From a virus, in the IMG/VR virus record IMGVR_UViG_3300047392_000026, positions 1 through 23,515 of that record: a DNA stretch of 23,515 nucleotides. One strand, written 5' to 3'. The notes beneath the pieces were generated by a model. The model was not told the DNA's origin. It was given only the letters and a program-made list of their open reading frames with translations, and did not search any database. This document shows, piece after piece, positions 7,680 to 15,029 of the stretch (its first letter is position 1; every line of letters starts with the position of its first letter). A program made the position numbers and the translations under genes.

Positions 7680-8072
7680 TTAAATTAGTTTTGAGAATCT
7701 ATACTCGAAAGTATAAACAATGACATCTTTGTCAATCTCAGTAGTATAATCAAATTCTTTCTTAAAGACATTTGACATACTACTCATATCTTTTGCATTT
7801 CCAATTATTACCAATGCTGATTCTAAATCAGAGGGTTTATTTTTAGCATCTACAGCAAGATATCCAACTATTGTTGTAGTTGTTTTAGCAATATCTAAAG
7901 CCCCTAAGGTCTCTACAAATGCTTCTTGCGAAGTTGTTGGCTCATCAAGATAAACTCGTTTCATATTTTGACGATACAATTCTTTATCGCCTTGCGCCCA
8001 GGGCAACTCGCTTGCACATTTAATTGTGCCAGACAAGTTTGCTGAGAGATAGGTTAAAAGTTCTGTTCTCAT
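7680..8072 (-). CDS. Putative tail terminator / head-tail joining protein
   Basis: 130 aa, MRTELLTYLSANLSGTIKCASELPWAQGDKELYRQNMKRVYLD and onward, ending DKDVIVYTFEYRFSKLI. The alternating strand/helix pattern and the size match tail terminator proteins (lambda U-like), which sit between connector and tube genes. The C-terminal strand pattern (VIVYTFEYRF) fits that fold. Its start overlaps the stop of the upstream joining gene (8069-8072), so the two are probably translated together. There is no direct motif; the call is by neighbourhood and size. Confidence 0.5.
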   Translation of the reverse strand: MRTELLTYLSANLSGTIKCASELPWAQGDKELYRQNMKRVYLDEPTTSQEAFVETLGALDIAKTTTTIVGYLAVDAKNKPSDLESALVIIGNAKDMSSMSNVFKKEFDYTTEIDKDVIVYTFEYRFSKLI

Positions 8073-8575
8073 CGAATACGCACCAAGTTTAACTTGACTG
8101 GTTCTTTTTCAGTGGTTTCAATTGTGTTGTCACCATCAAAATCATACCAATCACCTGCTTCAATTAATTCCTGGAATAGTGCAGCCGCCTTATCTTTATA
8201 ATAAAGAATTTTCTGGCGCTCTGCACTAGTCTCATTGCCAAAGTCTGCTATCTTAGGAAGAATGTATTCTTCCATAGCCTGATAAACACATAAATCTGTG
8301 AAATCACTTTGACGCCCTTTAATTAATAAAGCATTAACTTCTGGGACTAAACGTACATCGTTGTTTAAACTAGGATTGCGTTTAAATTGGTAATCTCTCC
8401 ACCAATCGCTTGCGCGAATCTTAGATAAAATACGCTGACTTGTGCGAATCAACATATCTTCAACTGTAATATCGTCTAGTCCCTCGTTTGCTTCAAATAG
8501 GCGCTGATCACGATCAACTACATCTTGATAGATGGCAAAACTTCTAAAAGTTGTACCAGAAATAATGAAAGTCAT
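8069..8575 (-). CDS. Putative head-tail connector / adaptor protein
   Basis: 168 aa. The sequence is helix-rich with many acidic and aromatic residues (VEDMLIRTSQRILSKIRASDWWRDYQFKR; FTDLCVYQAMEEYILPKIADF; ERQKILYYKDKAAALFQELIEAGDWYDFDGD). A helical bundle that repeats a short-helix, long-helix pattern is typical of the adaptor (gp6 / gp15-like) ring under the portal. The gene directly follows the major capsid gene, where adaptors are expected. Its ribosome site is AAGGAG, 9 nt before the ATG. It overlaps the next gene by 4 nt. No specific family signature was recognised. Confidence 0.55.
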   Translation of the reverse strand: MTFIISGTTFRSFAIYQDVVDRDQRLFEANEGLDDITVEDMLIRTSQRILSKIRASDWWRDYQFKRNPSLNNDVRLVPEVNALLIKGRQSDFTDLCVYQAMEEYILPKIADFGNETSAERQKILYYKDKAAALFQELIEAGDWYDFDGDNTIETTEKEPVKLNLVRIR

Positions 8576-8594
8576 CGTGATTGCTCCTTAATAA

Positions 8595-9419
8595 TTAGGG
8601 TGCGTCAACCAACTTAACACCACGGGCTGCGTCAACAAGACCAACACCAGCGTGTAAAGAAGCAACGATGTCGTTACCAACTGCGGCTGCACGACGTTGA
8701 ACTTCTAAGTCAACATTCTTGAACATTGCGATACGGAAAGCATCAGCACCAAAGATAGCACCTTTGAAACCAGTAACGCCAGAGATAGCGGCTGTTGCAA
8801 ATGCGCTTTGGTAGAAGCGAACACCAGCAATTTGACCAACGAAACCGTTTGCCATTGCTTCGTTTTGCATTGCACCACCAGCATAAGCTGTAGAACCAAC
8901 AACTTTCATCAACTCAGCGGCCGCGGCTGTTCCTAAAACACCATACAACTGACCCGTTTCGCCAGCGCCACGGATTTGTGCAACTGCGTCGAAAATTGCG
9001 TTCAATGTCAATGTGCCTGTGTCAGCAGATGCTGTAAGACCACTAAAAGCCGCAACTACGTCTTTGTCAAAAGCCGCAGAAACGCTGTTACCTAAAACAC
9101 GACCTAATTCGTTAGGATCGATACCACCTAAGTCACGAACAACGTCACGTGCGGCATAAATGTTCGCTGTGATTGTTTTGTTTGTACTTGTGATGCCCAA
9201 TGCATCAAAGTCAGTAGCGTCATGAGATGCGCTTGTCAACTTTTGTGCAGTTACGCTACCAAGCAATGGTAGTTGAGCTGTGATGGAACCTGCTGGAACC
9301 TGGATTTGTGGGATTGTCATACCACCCAAGAACAATGAAGATTCTTGTGCGGCGTAAACTGCGGCTGCTTTGGTGTTAACCATGAAACCGGCTAAGTCAT
9401 AGGCTGTATTGTATGCCAT
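8595..9419 (-). CDS. Major capsid protein
   Basis: 274 aa, MAYNTAYDLAGFMVNTKAAAVYAAQESSLFLGG and onward. It is alanine-rich with regularly spaced beta segments. Around residues 90-125 (NIYAARDVVRDLGGIDPNELGRVLGNSVSAAFDKDVVAAF) it shows the long spine-helix region found in HK97-fold capsid proteins of the small phage type, and near the C-terminus it has an 'F..A....DVEVQRRA' beta segment (FRIAMFKNVDLEVQRRAAAVG). It lies directly after the scaffold gene and has a good ribosome site (AAGGAAAA). Base composition is slightly richer in G and C at third positions than its neighbours, consistent with a highly expressed gene. Fold assignment is by pattern and position. Confidence 0.85.
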   Translation of the reverse strand: MAYNTAYDLAGFMVNTKAAAVYAAQESSLFLGGMTIPQIQVPAGSITAQLPLLGSVTAQKLTSASHDATDFDALGITSTNKTITANIYAARDVVRDLGGIDPNELGRVLGNSVSAAFDKDVVAAFSGLTASADTGTLTLNAIFDAVAQIRGAGETGQLYGVLGTAAAAELMKVVGSTAYAGGAMQNEAMANGFVGQIAGVRFYQSAFATAAISGVTGFKGAIFGADAFRIAMFKNVDLEVQRRAAAVGNDIVASLHAGVGLVDAARGVKLVDAP

Positions 9420-9436
9420 GTTATGTTTTCCTTAAA

Positions 9437-10111
9437 TTAAATTTTGCCGTTGCGTCTTGCTTCAGCGTATATTTTGCGATGATCTGGACGTGTTAGGTCA
9501 AGCGACTTCAAATCAATTTGACCACCGCCACTGTTATTTACATTACTTTGCGTGTTAGTAGTAGCAGGTGTAGCCGAAGTGAAGTGTGGATTAGCATCTA
9601 AGAACTCTTTGACATATTTTTCCACACTAAGTGGGTTACCAGAGTCGTCATACCTGACGCTACCTGTTTTAGTGTCAATCACTTCTACTTCACCTTCAGC
9701 ATTTAATCTAACAGCTGGTTTAAGCAATTGCTTGACCTGCTCTGGATTAACGCTACGATACTGTGACGCCAAGCTCAACAATGGTTGTTCAACTTTGAAT
9801 TCACGGATAATCGCGTCTCGTTTCTGAATTTCTGCGTCCTTCTTGGATGCTAGATCACTCATAACTTTATCAAATTCTCCACGCTTGAGTGCAGTTTCTT
9901 GCTCACGTTTTTGGTGAGTAGTAAGCACTTCACGGATTGTTTCAGGATCGCCCAATTCTTCGTATGGTTTTAGCAATTTCTTGCTTAAACTAGACTTCAT
10001 ACGTGCCATCATGTCATCAACTTCGCGTTGTGAATAAGATTTTTCAGCCTGAGTATTTGTTTCAGTTGTTGCCTCAGTTGCATCAACATTGCCAATGTTT
10101 GTATCGGTCAT
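9437..10111 (-). CDS. Capsid scaffolding protein
   Basis: 224 aa. The N-terminus is acidic and low complexity (MTDTNIGNVDATEATTETNTQAE). A long charged coiled coil follows (~24-115, including MARMKSSLSKKLLKPYEELGDPETIREVLTTHQKREQETALKRGEFDKVMSDLASKKDAEIQKRDAII). A Gly/Asn/Thr linker comes next, and a short basic end (DLTRPDHRKIYAEARRNGKI) that probably binds the capsid lattice. This layout and the place between portal and major capsid genes are characteristic of scaffolding proteins. The ribosome site AGGAGG lies 14 nt upstream of the ATG. No protease gene is seen in this window, so whether the scaffold is cleaved or recycled is unknown. Confidence 0.85.
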   Translation of the reverse strand: MTDTNIGNVDATEATTETNTQAEKSYSQREVDDMMARMKSSLSKKLLKPYEELGDPETIREVLTTHQKREQETALKRGEFDKVMSDLASKKDAEIQKRDAIIREFKVEQPLLSLASQYRSVNPEQVKQLLKPAVRLNAEGEVEVIDTKTGSVRYDDSGNPLSVEKYVKEFLDANPHFTSATPATTNTQSNVNNSGGGQIDLKSLDLTRPDHRKIYAEARRNGKI

Positions 10112-10144
10112 TGTAAACCTCGCCTCCTAAGAGTATTGTTAATT

Positions 10145-10160
10145 GGGCACTAGTGTGCCC
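10145..10160. other. Short perfect hairpin between portal and scaffold genes
   Basis: GGGCAC / GTGCCC form a 6-bp stem with a 4-nt loop. No T tract follows on the minus strand, so it is not a convincing terminator. It could be an RNA processing or stability element at the start of the scaffold transcript. Confidence 0.4.
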
Positions 10161-10166
10161 ATAATG

Positions 10167-10174
10167 TATTTAGT
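10167..10174 (-). promoter_or_regulatory. ACTAAATA box, possible late promoter
   Basis: ACTAAATAC on the minus strand resembles the T4-late-like TATAAATAC. It is 55 nt upstream of the scaffold ATG in the only sizeable gap of the head module (10112-10191). It differs from the GCTAAATA copies at one position. Activity is inferred. Confidence 0.35.
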
Positions 10175-10191
10175 ATCAGTTTATTGTAATG

Positions 10192-11628
10192 TTAGGCATC
10201 ACCAAGAAGTTTGATGGCAGCAATTTCTGCTTGCTTTTCTGCTTCTTCTTTGTTGTACTCGTCGATTTCTTCAGCCAGTTCATGTTGGAAATCATCAGGT
10301 GAGCCTGGGTATTCAGTTAAGTTAAGTTCAAGCAATTCTGTAATTTCATGTGCTACAGCATTTTTCATTTCCGGAACATCAACACTGCTGTATACTTTTA
10401 ACAACTGGTCTAATTCATTGTCAGTATCACGAATGCTAAATGATTCAGGATAACTGATTTCGCCATCCCATGTTTGGCCTTGATACTCGGCAAATAGTTG
10501 CCACAATTGTTCTTCAGCAAGTTCAATGTTGTCGGCCTGTTCGCTTAGTTTGGCGTTAAGCAATTGAAATTCAACTTCTCTTGATACGCCACTCATCATC
10601 TTGGCTTCAGTTGCACGAATGCTACCAGTGTTGGCCATTTTATCAATGCTGGAGACCAAGTTGTTGATTGCAGTGTAAACTGAACTTACTTCCTGACCAG
10701 AGAACTCAAGCACATATGGCTTCAATGCTGGATCTAATGTGTCTTCCATGTGAATCAATGCGCCAGCGCCAGAACCCACGTTAGTACCTTTTGTGGTTAC
10801 TAAACTAGGATGGCTGCCTAAACGAATGCCTTGTTCAGCTTCACTTGTTAAGTTGTAAATTAAACGTTGTGTATCAGCAATGTCATTAACTGTACTGAGA
10901 CCCAATCCACGCACTGAACTTGTGTGTGCATACAAGCAAACGGCAGGAACACGGCCTAAACCATTTAACTCTACTAAACGATCAACAATGTCTTGCTTGT
11001 CGTGATTGACGGTTGTAGTGACTACATCTTGTGGAGTCCACTCTTTGATAACGCTAACACTACCATTTGAGTCTTCAACATACTTTAGATAGCTTAGTTC
11101 ATAGCTGCCATTTAACTTGCGTGTCCATTTCCAATCTGTTACAACAAGTGGAGTCATCATGTTCAAATATGGACGTACGCCTTGTGCAATTTCATCAGCT
11201 CGAGTAACAGCACCAACGTCTGGTTTGCTCATTACAATCCATGTGTGTCCAAAGATGTTGGCATAAATGCTGGCTTGCTTCATGAAAGCATCTAAGTTAC
11301 GGCCTTCCCAATCACAATCTTCTAAGAAGTCTGCTACTGTAATTTCAGCCTCTAAACTACCTAATTCACGCTCAGGTGGCATGCGGAACAAGAAACTAAT
11401 GTATGTTGAAATAATACTACGAACTTGATTGTCAAGCGGTGTCATGGCAACACGAGCCGCATATTCTGCCGCTGTTTCTAATTGATACTTTGTTAAGTAA
11501 TTGCCATTTTGATATTCTAGACCGCCCATGTAGCTGTCTAATAGAAACTGCCATCTTGCACGATGTCTAGTGTGAATTGCATTAGCGCCAGCCGCACTTG
11601 CATAATCAGTTGAAATAATTTGATCCAT
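10192..11628 (-). CDS. Portal protein
   Basis: 478 aa from the ATG at 11628 (MDQIISTDYASAAGANAIHTRHRARWQFLLDSYMGG), which has AAGGA upstream and starts 26 nt after the terminase stop. The same frame stays open upstream to 11751, but that would overlap the terminase and lacks a ribosome site. The body shows typical portal features: a NYLTKYQLETAAEYAARVAMTPLDN...YISFLFRMPPERELG region, a 'wing' with YLNMMTPLVVTDWKW, and a long helical C-terminal domain (SGVSREVEFQLLNAKLSEQADNIELAEEQLWQLFAEY). The C-terminus is acidic with a coiled-coil end. Known role: a 12-fold ring at the DNA entry vertex and the docking site for terminase. It lies between large terminase and scaffold, as expected. Confidence 0.92.
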   Translation of the reverse strand: MDQIISTDYASAAGANAIHTRHRARWQFLLDSYMGGLEYQNGNYLTKYQLETAAEYAARVAMTPLDNQVRSIISTYISFLFRMPPERELGSLEAEITVADFLEDCDWEGRNLDAFMKQASIYANIFGHTWIVMSKPDVGAVTRADEIAQGVRPYLNMMTPLVVTDWKWTRKLNGSYELSYLKYVEDSNGSVSVIKEWTPQDVVTTTVNHDKQDIVDRLVELNGLGRVPAVCLYAHTSSVRGLGLSTVNDIADTQRLIYNLTSEAEQGIRLGSHPSLVTTKGTNVGSGAGALIHMEDTLDPALKPYVLEFSGQEVSSVYTAINNLVSSIDKMANTGSIRATEAKMMSGVSREVEFQLLNAKLSEQADNIELAEEQLWQLFAEYQGQTWDGEISYPESFSIRDTDNELDQLLKVYSSVDVPEMKNAVAHEITELLELNLTEYPGSPDDFQHELAEEIDEYNKEEAEKQAEIAAIKLLGDA

Positions 11629-11651
11629 AATTGGGTCCTTTAGTAATATGT

Positions 11652-11659
11652 TATTTAGC
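11652..11659 (-). promoter_or_regulatory. GCTAAATA box overlapping the terminase stop codon
   Basis: GCTAAATA overlaps the TAA of the large terminase and ends 23 nt before the portal ATG. That spacing is nearly the same as in front of the 56-aa gene. It may be a late promoter core for the portal gene. As it overlaps codons it could also arise by chance. Confidence 0.35.
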
Positions 11660-12890
11660 CAACTCTGTGGCCAAAGCGTTGCGGGGCGGATGCCACCCCA
11701 GGTTTTGTAATTGGGAATAAGAATTGGACCATGTACGTCAATGCATCGCAACCATGATCGAATCCACTATCCTTAGCAGGAATCATTGTGTCAGTTTTGT
11801 AAGCCCAGTTTTTCAAGCAAGTGATAGTCTTTTTGCATTTTGGATCTATTATAAATCGAGTAGATCCGTCATCTCGCTTAAAGAACAAACTGTTGCCGCT
11901 GTTAATACGGTCTCGCACGAGTGGGTGCTGACGGTGGTATCTTGTGGTGAAGCCAGCCATTTCAAGCAATCTGATATCTGTGTTGCCTCCAGCGGAAGTT
12001 TTTCGTTGAACGCCAGCTGGGTCTGGAAACACTGTGATAGGGTTTGTGGGGTATCTGTTTTTGATCTCATCTATCATCTCCGTTGTGTTTGAATTCTCAA
12101 GATATATCTCATCGTATATCTCAATGCCAGTGCGTGTCTGACGACCAATTACTGCTGAACATGGCGTTACGTTAAAGTCCATTCCAATAAACACTGGTTC
12201 TGTTGCTGTGGGCTTGCGTACTTCTTGTATATTGTGATTACCAAAATCACCAAAGATGATACCAGCAAAGTTTTCCCAATTGGCTAGATATTCTTGCGAG
12301 AAAACTTTAGGTGCCAAGTCTTGACGTGCTTGCTCAATTTCATCTGCATCTACAAACCTGCCTTCTTCAGTCGTGTAAGAGAAACTTGCCCAGTTCCGAT
12401 TGGTTAAGTGCTTGTCATATAAATCGCGAGCAGCCTGGTTACCTGCTTTAGGTGTTCCTGTAAAAAGTGCGTGGCCTTTTTTATCGCTGAGTGCCGGACG
12501 AATGATCTGCGCCCAGATCTCTTCTAAGTCAATGTCGCAAAACTCGTCAATGCAAATAAAGTCTAAACTTTCACCACGCAAGTTGTCACCTTGTTCTGCA
12601 CTCTTTAAACAGATCATGCTGCCATTTTTTAAAGTGATGGTAAGTTCTGATTCATTAGTATTTGCAACCCAGCGTAATGAGTTTAACTTCTTCTTCAACT
12701 TGTTCCAACATAAACTCTTAATTTGCTGTCTTGAGTTGGCCAACATCCAGACTATGCTATTTGGCTTACTTGCAAAGCGACAAACTTCACGCATTGCCAA
12801 GAATGTTTTGCCGCCACGCCGCCCAGCAAGCACCACTCGAAAGCGGCTCTTACTGTCTGCAATAAGTTGTTGCTTATCACTTAGCGCCAT
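11655..12890 (-). CDS. Terminase large subunit (packaging ATPase and nuclease)
   Basis: 411 aa. ATPase domain: Walker A AGRRGGKT at residues 22-29, Walker B FICIDEF at 111-117 with the catalytic Glu next to the Asp, and coupling motif ALFTGTP at 141-147. Nuclease domain (RNase H-like): GMDFN at 236-240 (Asp 238), FPDPAG at 288-293 and DHGCDALTY at 378-386 give the metal-binding acidic residues. All expected motifs are intact and the length is usual for the family. It pumps DNA into the prohead with the small terminase and cuts the concatemer. The start codon directly follows the methyltransferase stop (TAA-ATG), so translation is coupled. Packaging type (cos or headful) cannot be read from the motifs alone. 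Confidence 0.96.
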   Translation of the reverse strand: MALSDKQQLIADSKSRFRVVLAGRRGGKTFLAMREVCRFASKPNSIVWMLANSRQQIKSLCWNKLKKKLNSLRWVANTNESELTITLKNGSMICLKSAEQGDNLRGESLDFICIDEFCDIDLEEIWAQIIRPALSDKKGHALFTGTPKAGNQAARDLYDKHLTNRNWASFSYTTEEGRFVDADEIEQARQDLAPKVFSQEYLANWENFAGIIFGDFGNHNIQEVRKPTATEPVFIGMDFNVTPCSAVIGRQTRTGIEIYDEIYLENSNTTEMIDEIKNRYPTNPITVFPDPAGVQRKTSAGGNTDIRLLEMAGFTTRYHRQHPLVRDRINSGNSLFFKRDDGSTRFIIDPKCKKTITCLKNWAYKTDTMIPAKDSGFDHGCDALTYMVQFLFPITKPGVASAPQRFGHRVG

Positions 12891-14120
12891 TTAATCAAAC
12901 AACTCCTTTGCTGGGTCTCTTGTATGCTCATACCATGCTTCAATGCGTTTCTTTGCTATTTCTACATAAGCAGGGTCTAACTCGCATCCAATGTAAGTGT
13001 GTCCAAGTTCAACAGCCGCACAGCCAGTGGAGCCTGAACCATTAAACGGATCTAATACCGTGCCACCTGGTGGTGTGACAAGTTTAATAAGATACTTCAT
13101 AAGTTCAATGGGCTTGACCGTGGGGTGGTTGTTGCCAGCATCGCTAAGTTGAAACTGCTCTACTAATACATTGGCACTGGCTCCGGGCTTCTTCTCAGCA
13201 TAGTTTAACACATTACCATCAGCATCTCGGGCTCTGCGTGTTTGTGCTCCAGGATCATCATGCCCAATGTGTCGCTCTTTACGGCTGACTTTGGGGCAGT
13301 AAAAATACTTTTGGTAGTCTGGGATATCACCAAGAACATTGGAGGGGAAGCGGCCTAACTCTGGATTGCTAAACGCAGGCTTATCAGCACGACCTCCTCG
13401 TTTGGTTTCTTCTTGATCTACTGCTTCAGTCCAATCAGTGCCACCTTGGAATGTAGCATATGGATTATCACTTTCACTAAAAGGCACACGAGTAGCATCA
13501 ATGTTATAAGCACCTGTGCCATACTTTAACACATTCTCACGGATACTTGTTTTAATAGGCTTGCGGGCAAGTGCGATTGGTTCGTGTGCTGGCTTTAGTG
13601 CTGTGCCCCAACCTGCCCATTCATTTTGTGCTGGGGCTAAAGCATCACGCAAATCGCATTGTTGTTCTTGGCAATTGTTTTGATTACTACCATTTAATGT
13701 TTTATTACACTTGGGGCAATTAGTCTTGGGACCAGACTCAATCTTACTGCGTTTAATGCCCAGGGCATTATCTGCTCGTTTCTTTTCTGTTCGTTCAATC
13801 TGCTTACCCACATCTTGACTCTTAGGAAAGCCTGATGAGTAAATCCACATTATTTGATCTCGTATTTCAAAGCCTGCTTGTTCTAATGTAATGGCAAGAT
13901 GATGGTAAGTTCTTGCGGCTGAGAATGCCAGAATATGTCCGCCAGGTTTTAATACACGCAAACATTCTTGATATGTTTCAAGTGCTCCTGTATTGGCGTC
14001 CCATGCTTTGCCCAAAAAGTCAATGCCATATGGCGGGTCTGTGATGATGGCATCTATTGAGTTGTCCGCTAATGTTTTTAAGGTCGTGCGGTTATCGCCT
14101 TGTAGTATTGTATAGTTCAT
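12891..14120 (-). CDS. DNA methyltransferase (N4-cytosine or N6-adenine, DPPY type)
   Basis: 409 aa from the ATG at 14120, preceded by AAAGGAGAC. The frame also allows a TTG at 14138, but that start would contain the ribosome site. Catalytic motif IV is DPPYG at residues 28-32 and the AdoMet-binding motif I is FNGSGSTG at 359-366. The order IV...I is the beta-class arrangement. Between them lie the conserved RVLKPGGHILAFSAARTYH...IMWIYSSGFPKS block and a large insert that probably holds the target-recognition region. The insert has four cysteines (135, 138, 150, 155; CX2C-X11-CX4C) that look like a small zinc ribbon. No restriction endonuclease is next to it, so it is probably an orphan enzyme that protects or marks phage DNA at packaging. 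Target sequence unknown. Confidence 0.92.
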   Translation of the reverse strand: MNYTILQGDNRTTLKTLADNSIDAIITDPPYGIDFLGKAWDANTGALETYQECLRVLKPGGHILAFSAARTYHHLAITLEQAGFEIRDQIMWIYSSGFPKSQDVGKQIERTEKKRADNALGIKRSKIESGPKTNCPKCNKTLNGSNQNNCQEQQCDLRDALAPAQNEWAGWGTALKPAHEPIALARKPIKTSIRENVLKYGTGAYNIDATRVPFSESDNPYATFQGGTDWTEAVDQEETKRGGRADKPAFSNPELGRFPSNVLGDIPDYQKYFYCPKVSRKERHIGHDDPGAQTRRARDADGNVLNYAEKKPGASANVLVEQFQLSDAGNNHPTVKPIELMKYLIKLVTPPGGTVLDPFNGSGSTGCAAVELGHTYIGCELDPAYVEIAKKRIEAWYEHTRDPAKELFD

Positions 14121-14150
14121 TTGTCTCCTTTGTAGCAACTATACTTGTAG

Positions 14151-14339
14151 TTATCGGCATAACACATCATTGATATGATCAGAGATCTTAGCTAACTCTT
14201 GTGGGCTAAGATAATATTCTTGTGCGTCACTGCTTCTAATAAATGCAAGACGAATCATATCAGGCGTTAACCATGTTACTTGCACATTGAGATTATCGCC
14301 GCCGCCTGCGCCACTCTCACTCAAATGCTGTATCTTCAT
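14151..14339 (-). CDS. Small protein of unknown function between terminase small subunit and methyltransferase
   Basis: 62 aa from the ATG at 14339 (MKIQHLSESGAGGGDNLNVQVTWLTPDMIRLAFIRSSDAQEYYLSPQELAKISDHINDVLCR). A start 9 codons further up (14366) gives 71 aa. Neither has a clear ribosome site; I chose the shorter because it overlaps the upstream gene less (23 nt instead of 50). The chain looks like one small alpha/beta domain: strands around VQVTWL and RLAFIR, then a C-terminal helix (SPQELAKISDHIND). No motif is recognised. It lies in a tightly packed packaging operon, so it may be translated by reinitiation from the terminase small subunit gene. Confidence 0.6.
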   Translation of the reverse strand: MKIQHLSESGAGGGDNLNVQVTWLTPDMIRLAFIRSSDAQEYYLSPQELAKISDHINDVLCR

Positions 14340-14850
14340 CGTCTTGGGTCTGAATAGTGTTTTCATCGTCTAGGCCATCTTGTGCGGTATCTTCGTCGAT
14401 ATCATCAGTCCAGGGTAATGGACGGTTGTCTTCATTGGCTTGTCCATTTTCATTTTGATCAAGCATGTTACGACCTAACCAGATTAACATTGGGACATTA
14501 CCATCTAACGCCACACGCAACTGTGTTTGACGCAGACTGGTTTTTAATTTATGGCGCCCAAATAGAAGATTTTCCGCAAATCCTCTGCGTAGTGTGTCTT
14601 CTTTAATGCCGAAATAATTAGCAATGTCGCGATCAGTACAACCTAAACTTGCTAAATGTTCTACTTCATCAAACGGCACAGGCACTTTGTTGCGCCCAAC
14701 AACACGAGCCAACTTTGTGACTTCTACAGTATGCCCAGTTTTAGGGCCTGGTTTACTTGGATTTAACGCTTCAGCCTGTCGTTGTAAACGCTCTTGAGCC
14801 ATACGAAAGATACGATTGTTAAAAGGTGATTTATCTTGTTCTTTATCCAT
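14317..14850 (-). CDS. Terminase small subunit
   Basis: 177 aa from the ATG at 14850; an upstream TTG at 14880 would lie inside the terminator arm. Residues ~58-85 (FDEVEHLASLGCTDRDIANYFGIKEDTLRRGF) form an HTH DNA-binding unit. The following LRQTQLRVALDGNVPMLIWLGRNMLDQNE (~104-132) is a characteristic oligomerisation helix block of phage small terminases. The C-terminus is very acidic (DDIDEDTAQDGLDDENTIQTQDDEDTAFE) and could contact the large subunit. Known role: binds the packaging start site and hands DNA to the large subunit. Unusually the methyltransferase and a small gene lie between the two terminase genes. No clear ribosome site precedes the start; the GAGCTAAATA box ends 5 nt before the ATG, so the message could be leaderless. 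Confidence 0.85.
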   Translation of the reverse strand: MDKEQDKSPFNNRIFRMAQERLQRQAEALNPSKPGPKTGHTVEVTKLARVVGRNKVPVPFDEVEHLASLGCTDRDIANYFGIKEDTLRRGFAENLLFGRHKLKTSLRQTQLRVALDGNVPMLIWLGRNMLDQNENGQANEDNRPLPWTDDIDEDTAQDGLDDENTIQTQDDEDTAFE

Positions 14851-14855
14851 ACTGA

Positions 14856-14865
14856 TATTTAGCTC
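14856..14865 (-). promoter_or_regulatory. GAGCTAAATA box between terminator and terminase small subunit gene
   Basis: It is identical in all 10 bases to the box at 7051-7060 and begins 3 nt after the 14869-14901 terminator. It lies only 5 nt from the terminase ATG. If it works like a T4 late promoter, the transcript would begin at or just inside the gene. That is a weakness unless the mRNA is leaderless. Confidence 0.4.
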
Positions 14866-14868
14866 AGA

Positions 14869-14901
14869 AGAAAGCCCCAATGTCCGACCACGGGGCTTTC
14901 T
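14869..14901 (-). terminator. Terminator between replication and packaging modules
   Basis: A perfect 10-bp inverted repeat (AGAAAGCCCC / GGGGCTTTCT) has a 13-nt loop. On the minus strand the stem ends GGGGCTTTC and is followed by TTCTGAGC. The GC-rich base and T-rich 3' side are typical of a factor-independent terminator. It separates the 95-aa gene and replication genes from the packaging operon. Confidence 0.7.
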
Positions 14902-15029
14902 AATGGGAGGAGGAAATTAATGCCGAAACAAAAAACTCCCATGTGTGCAGAGGAAAATGGCCTAATAAAAACCTCTGCGTAACAACAACGGTCCTAAGGT
15001 ATTATTTCTGTTATTGTTGCATTTATTTA
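14902..15029. other. Hairpin-rich intergenic segment with a 23S rRNA helix-69-like sequence
   Basis: No minus-strand gene fits here. Two stems can form: GGGAG/CTCCC (14905-14909 with 14936-14940, long loop) and GCAGAGG/CCTCTGC (14947-14953 with 14972-14978). Directly after, positions 14978-15001 on the plus strand match the universally conserved 23S rRNA H69-H70 region (E. coli about 1908-1931, which contains the I-CeuI homing site) at 22 of 24 bases, with 15 contiguous from AACGG to AGGTA. The phage transcribes the minus strand, so its RNA would be complementary to rRNA. A 20-codon plus-strand frame (14920-14982) with a strong ribosome site (GGAGGA) also exists; I do not trust it as a gene without expression data. 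Confidence 0.6.

Noticed and set aside
11629-11751. 41-residue N-terminal extension of the portal
   Set aside because: It overlaps the end of the terminase gene in another frame, has no ribosome site, and the ATG at 11628 gives the usual portal start.
12400-12894. Plus-strand open frame of 164 codons
   Set aside because: Antisense to the ATPase domain of the large terminase, whose motifs are intact. No ribosome site and low-quality composition.
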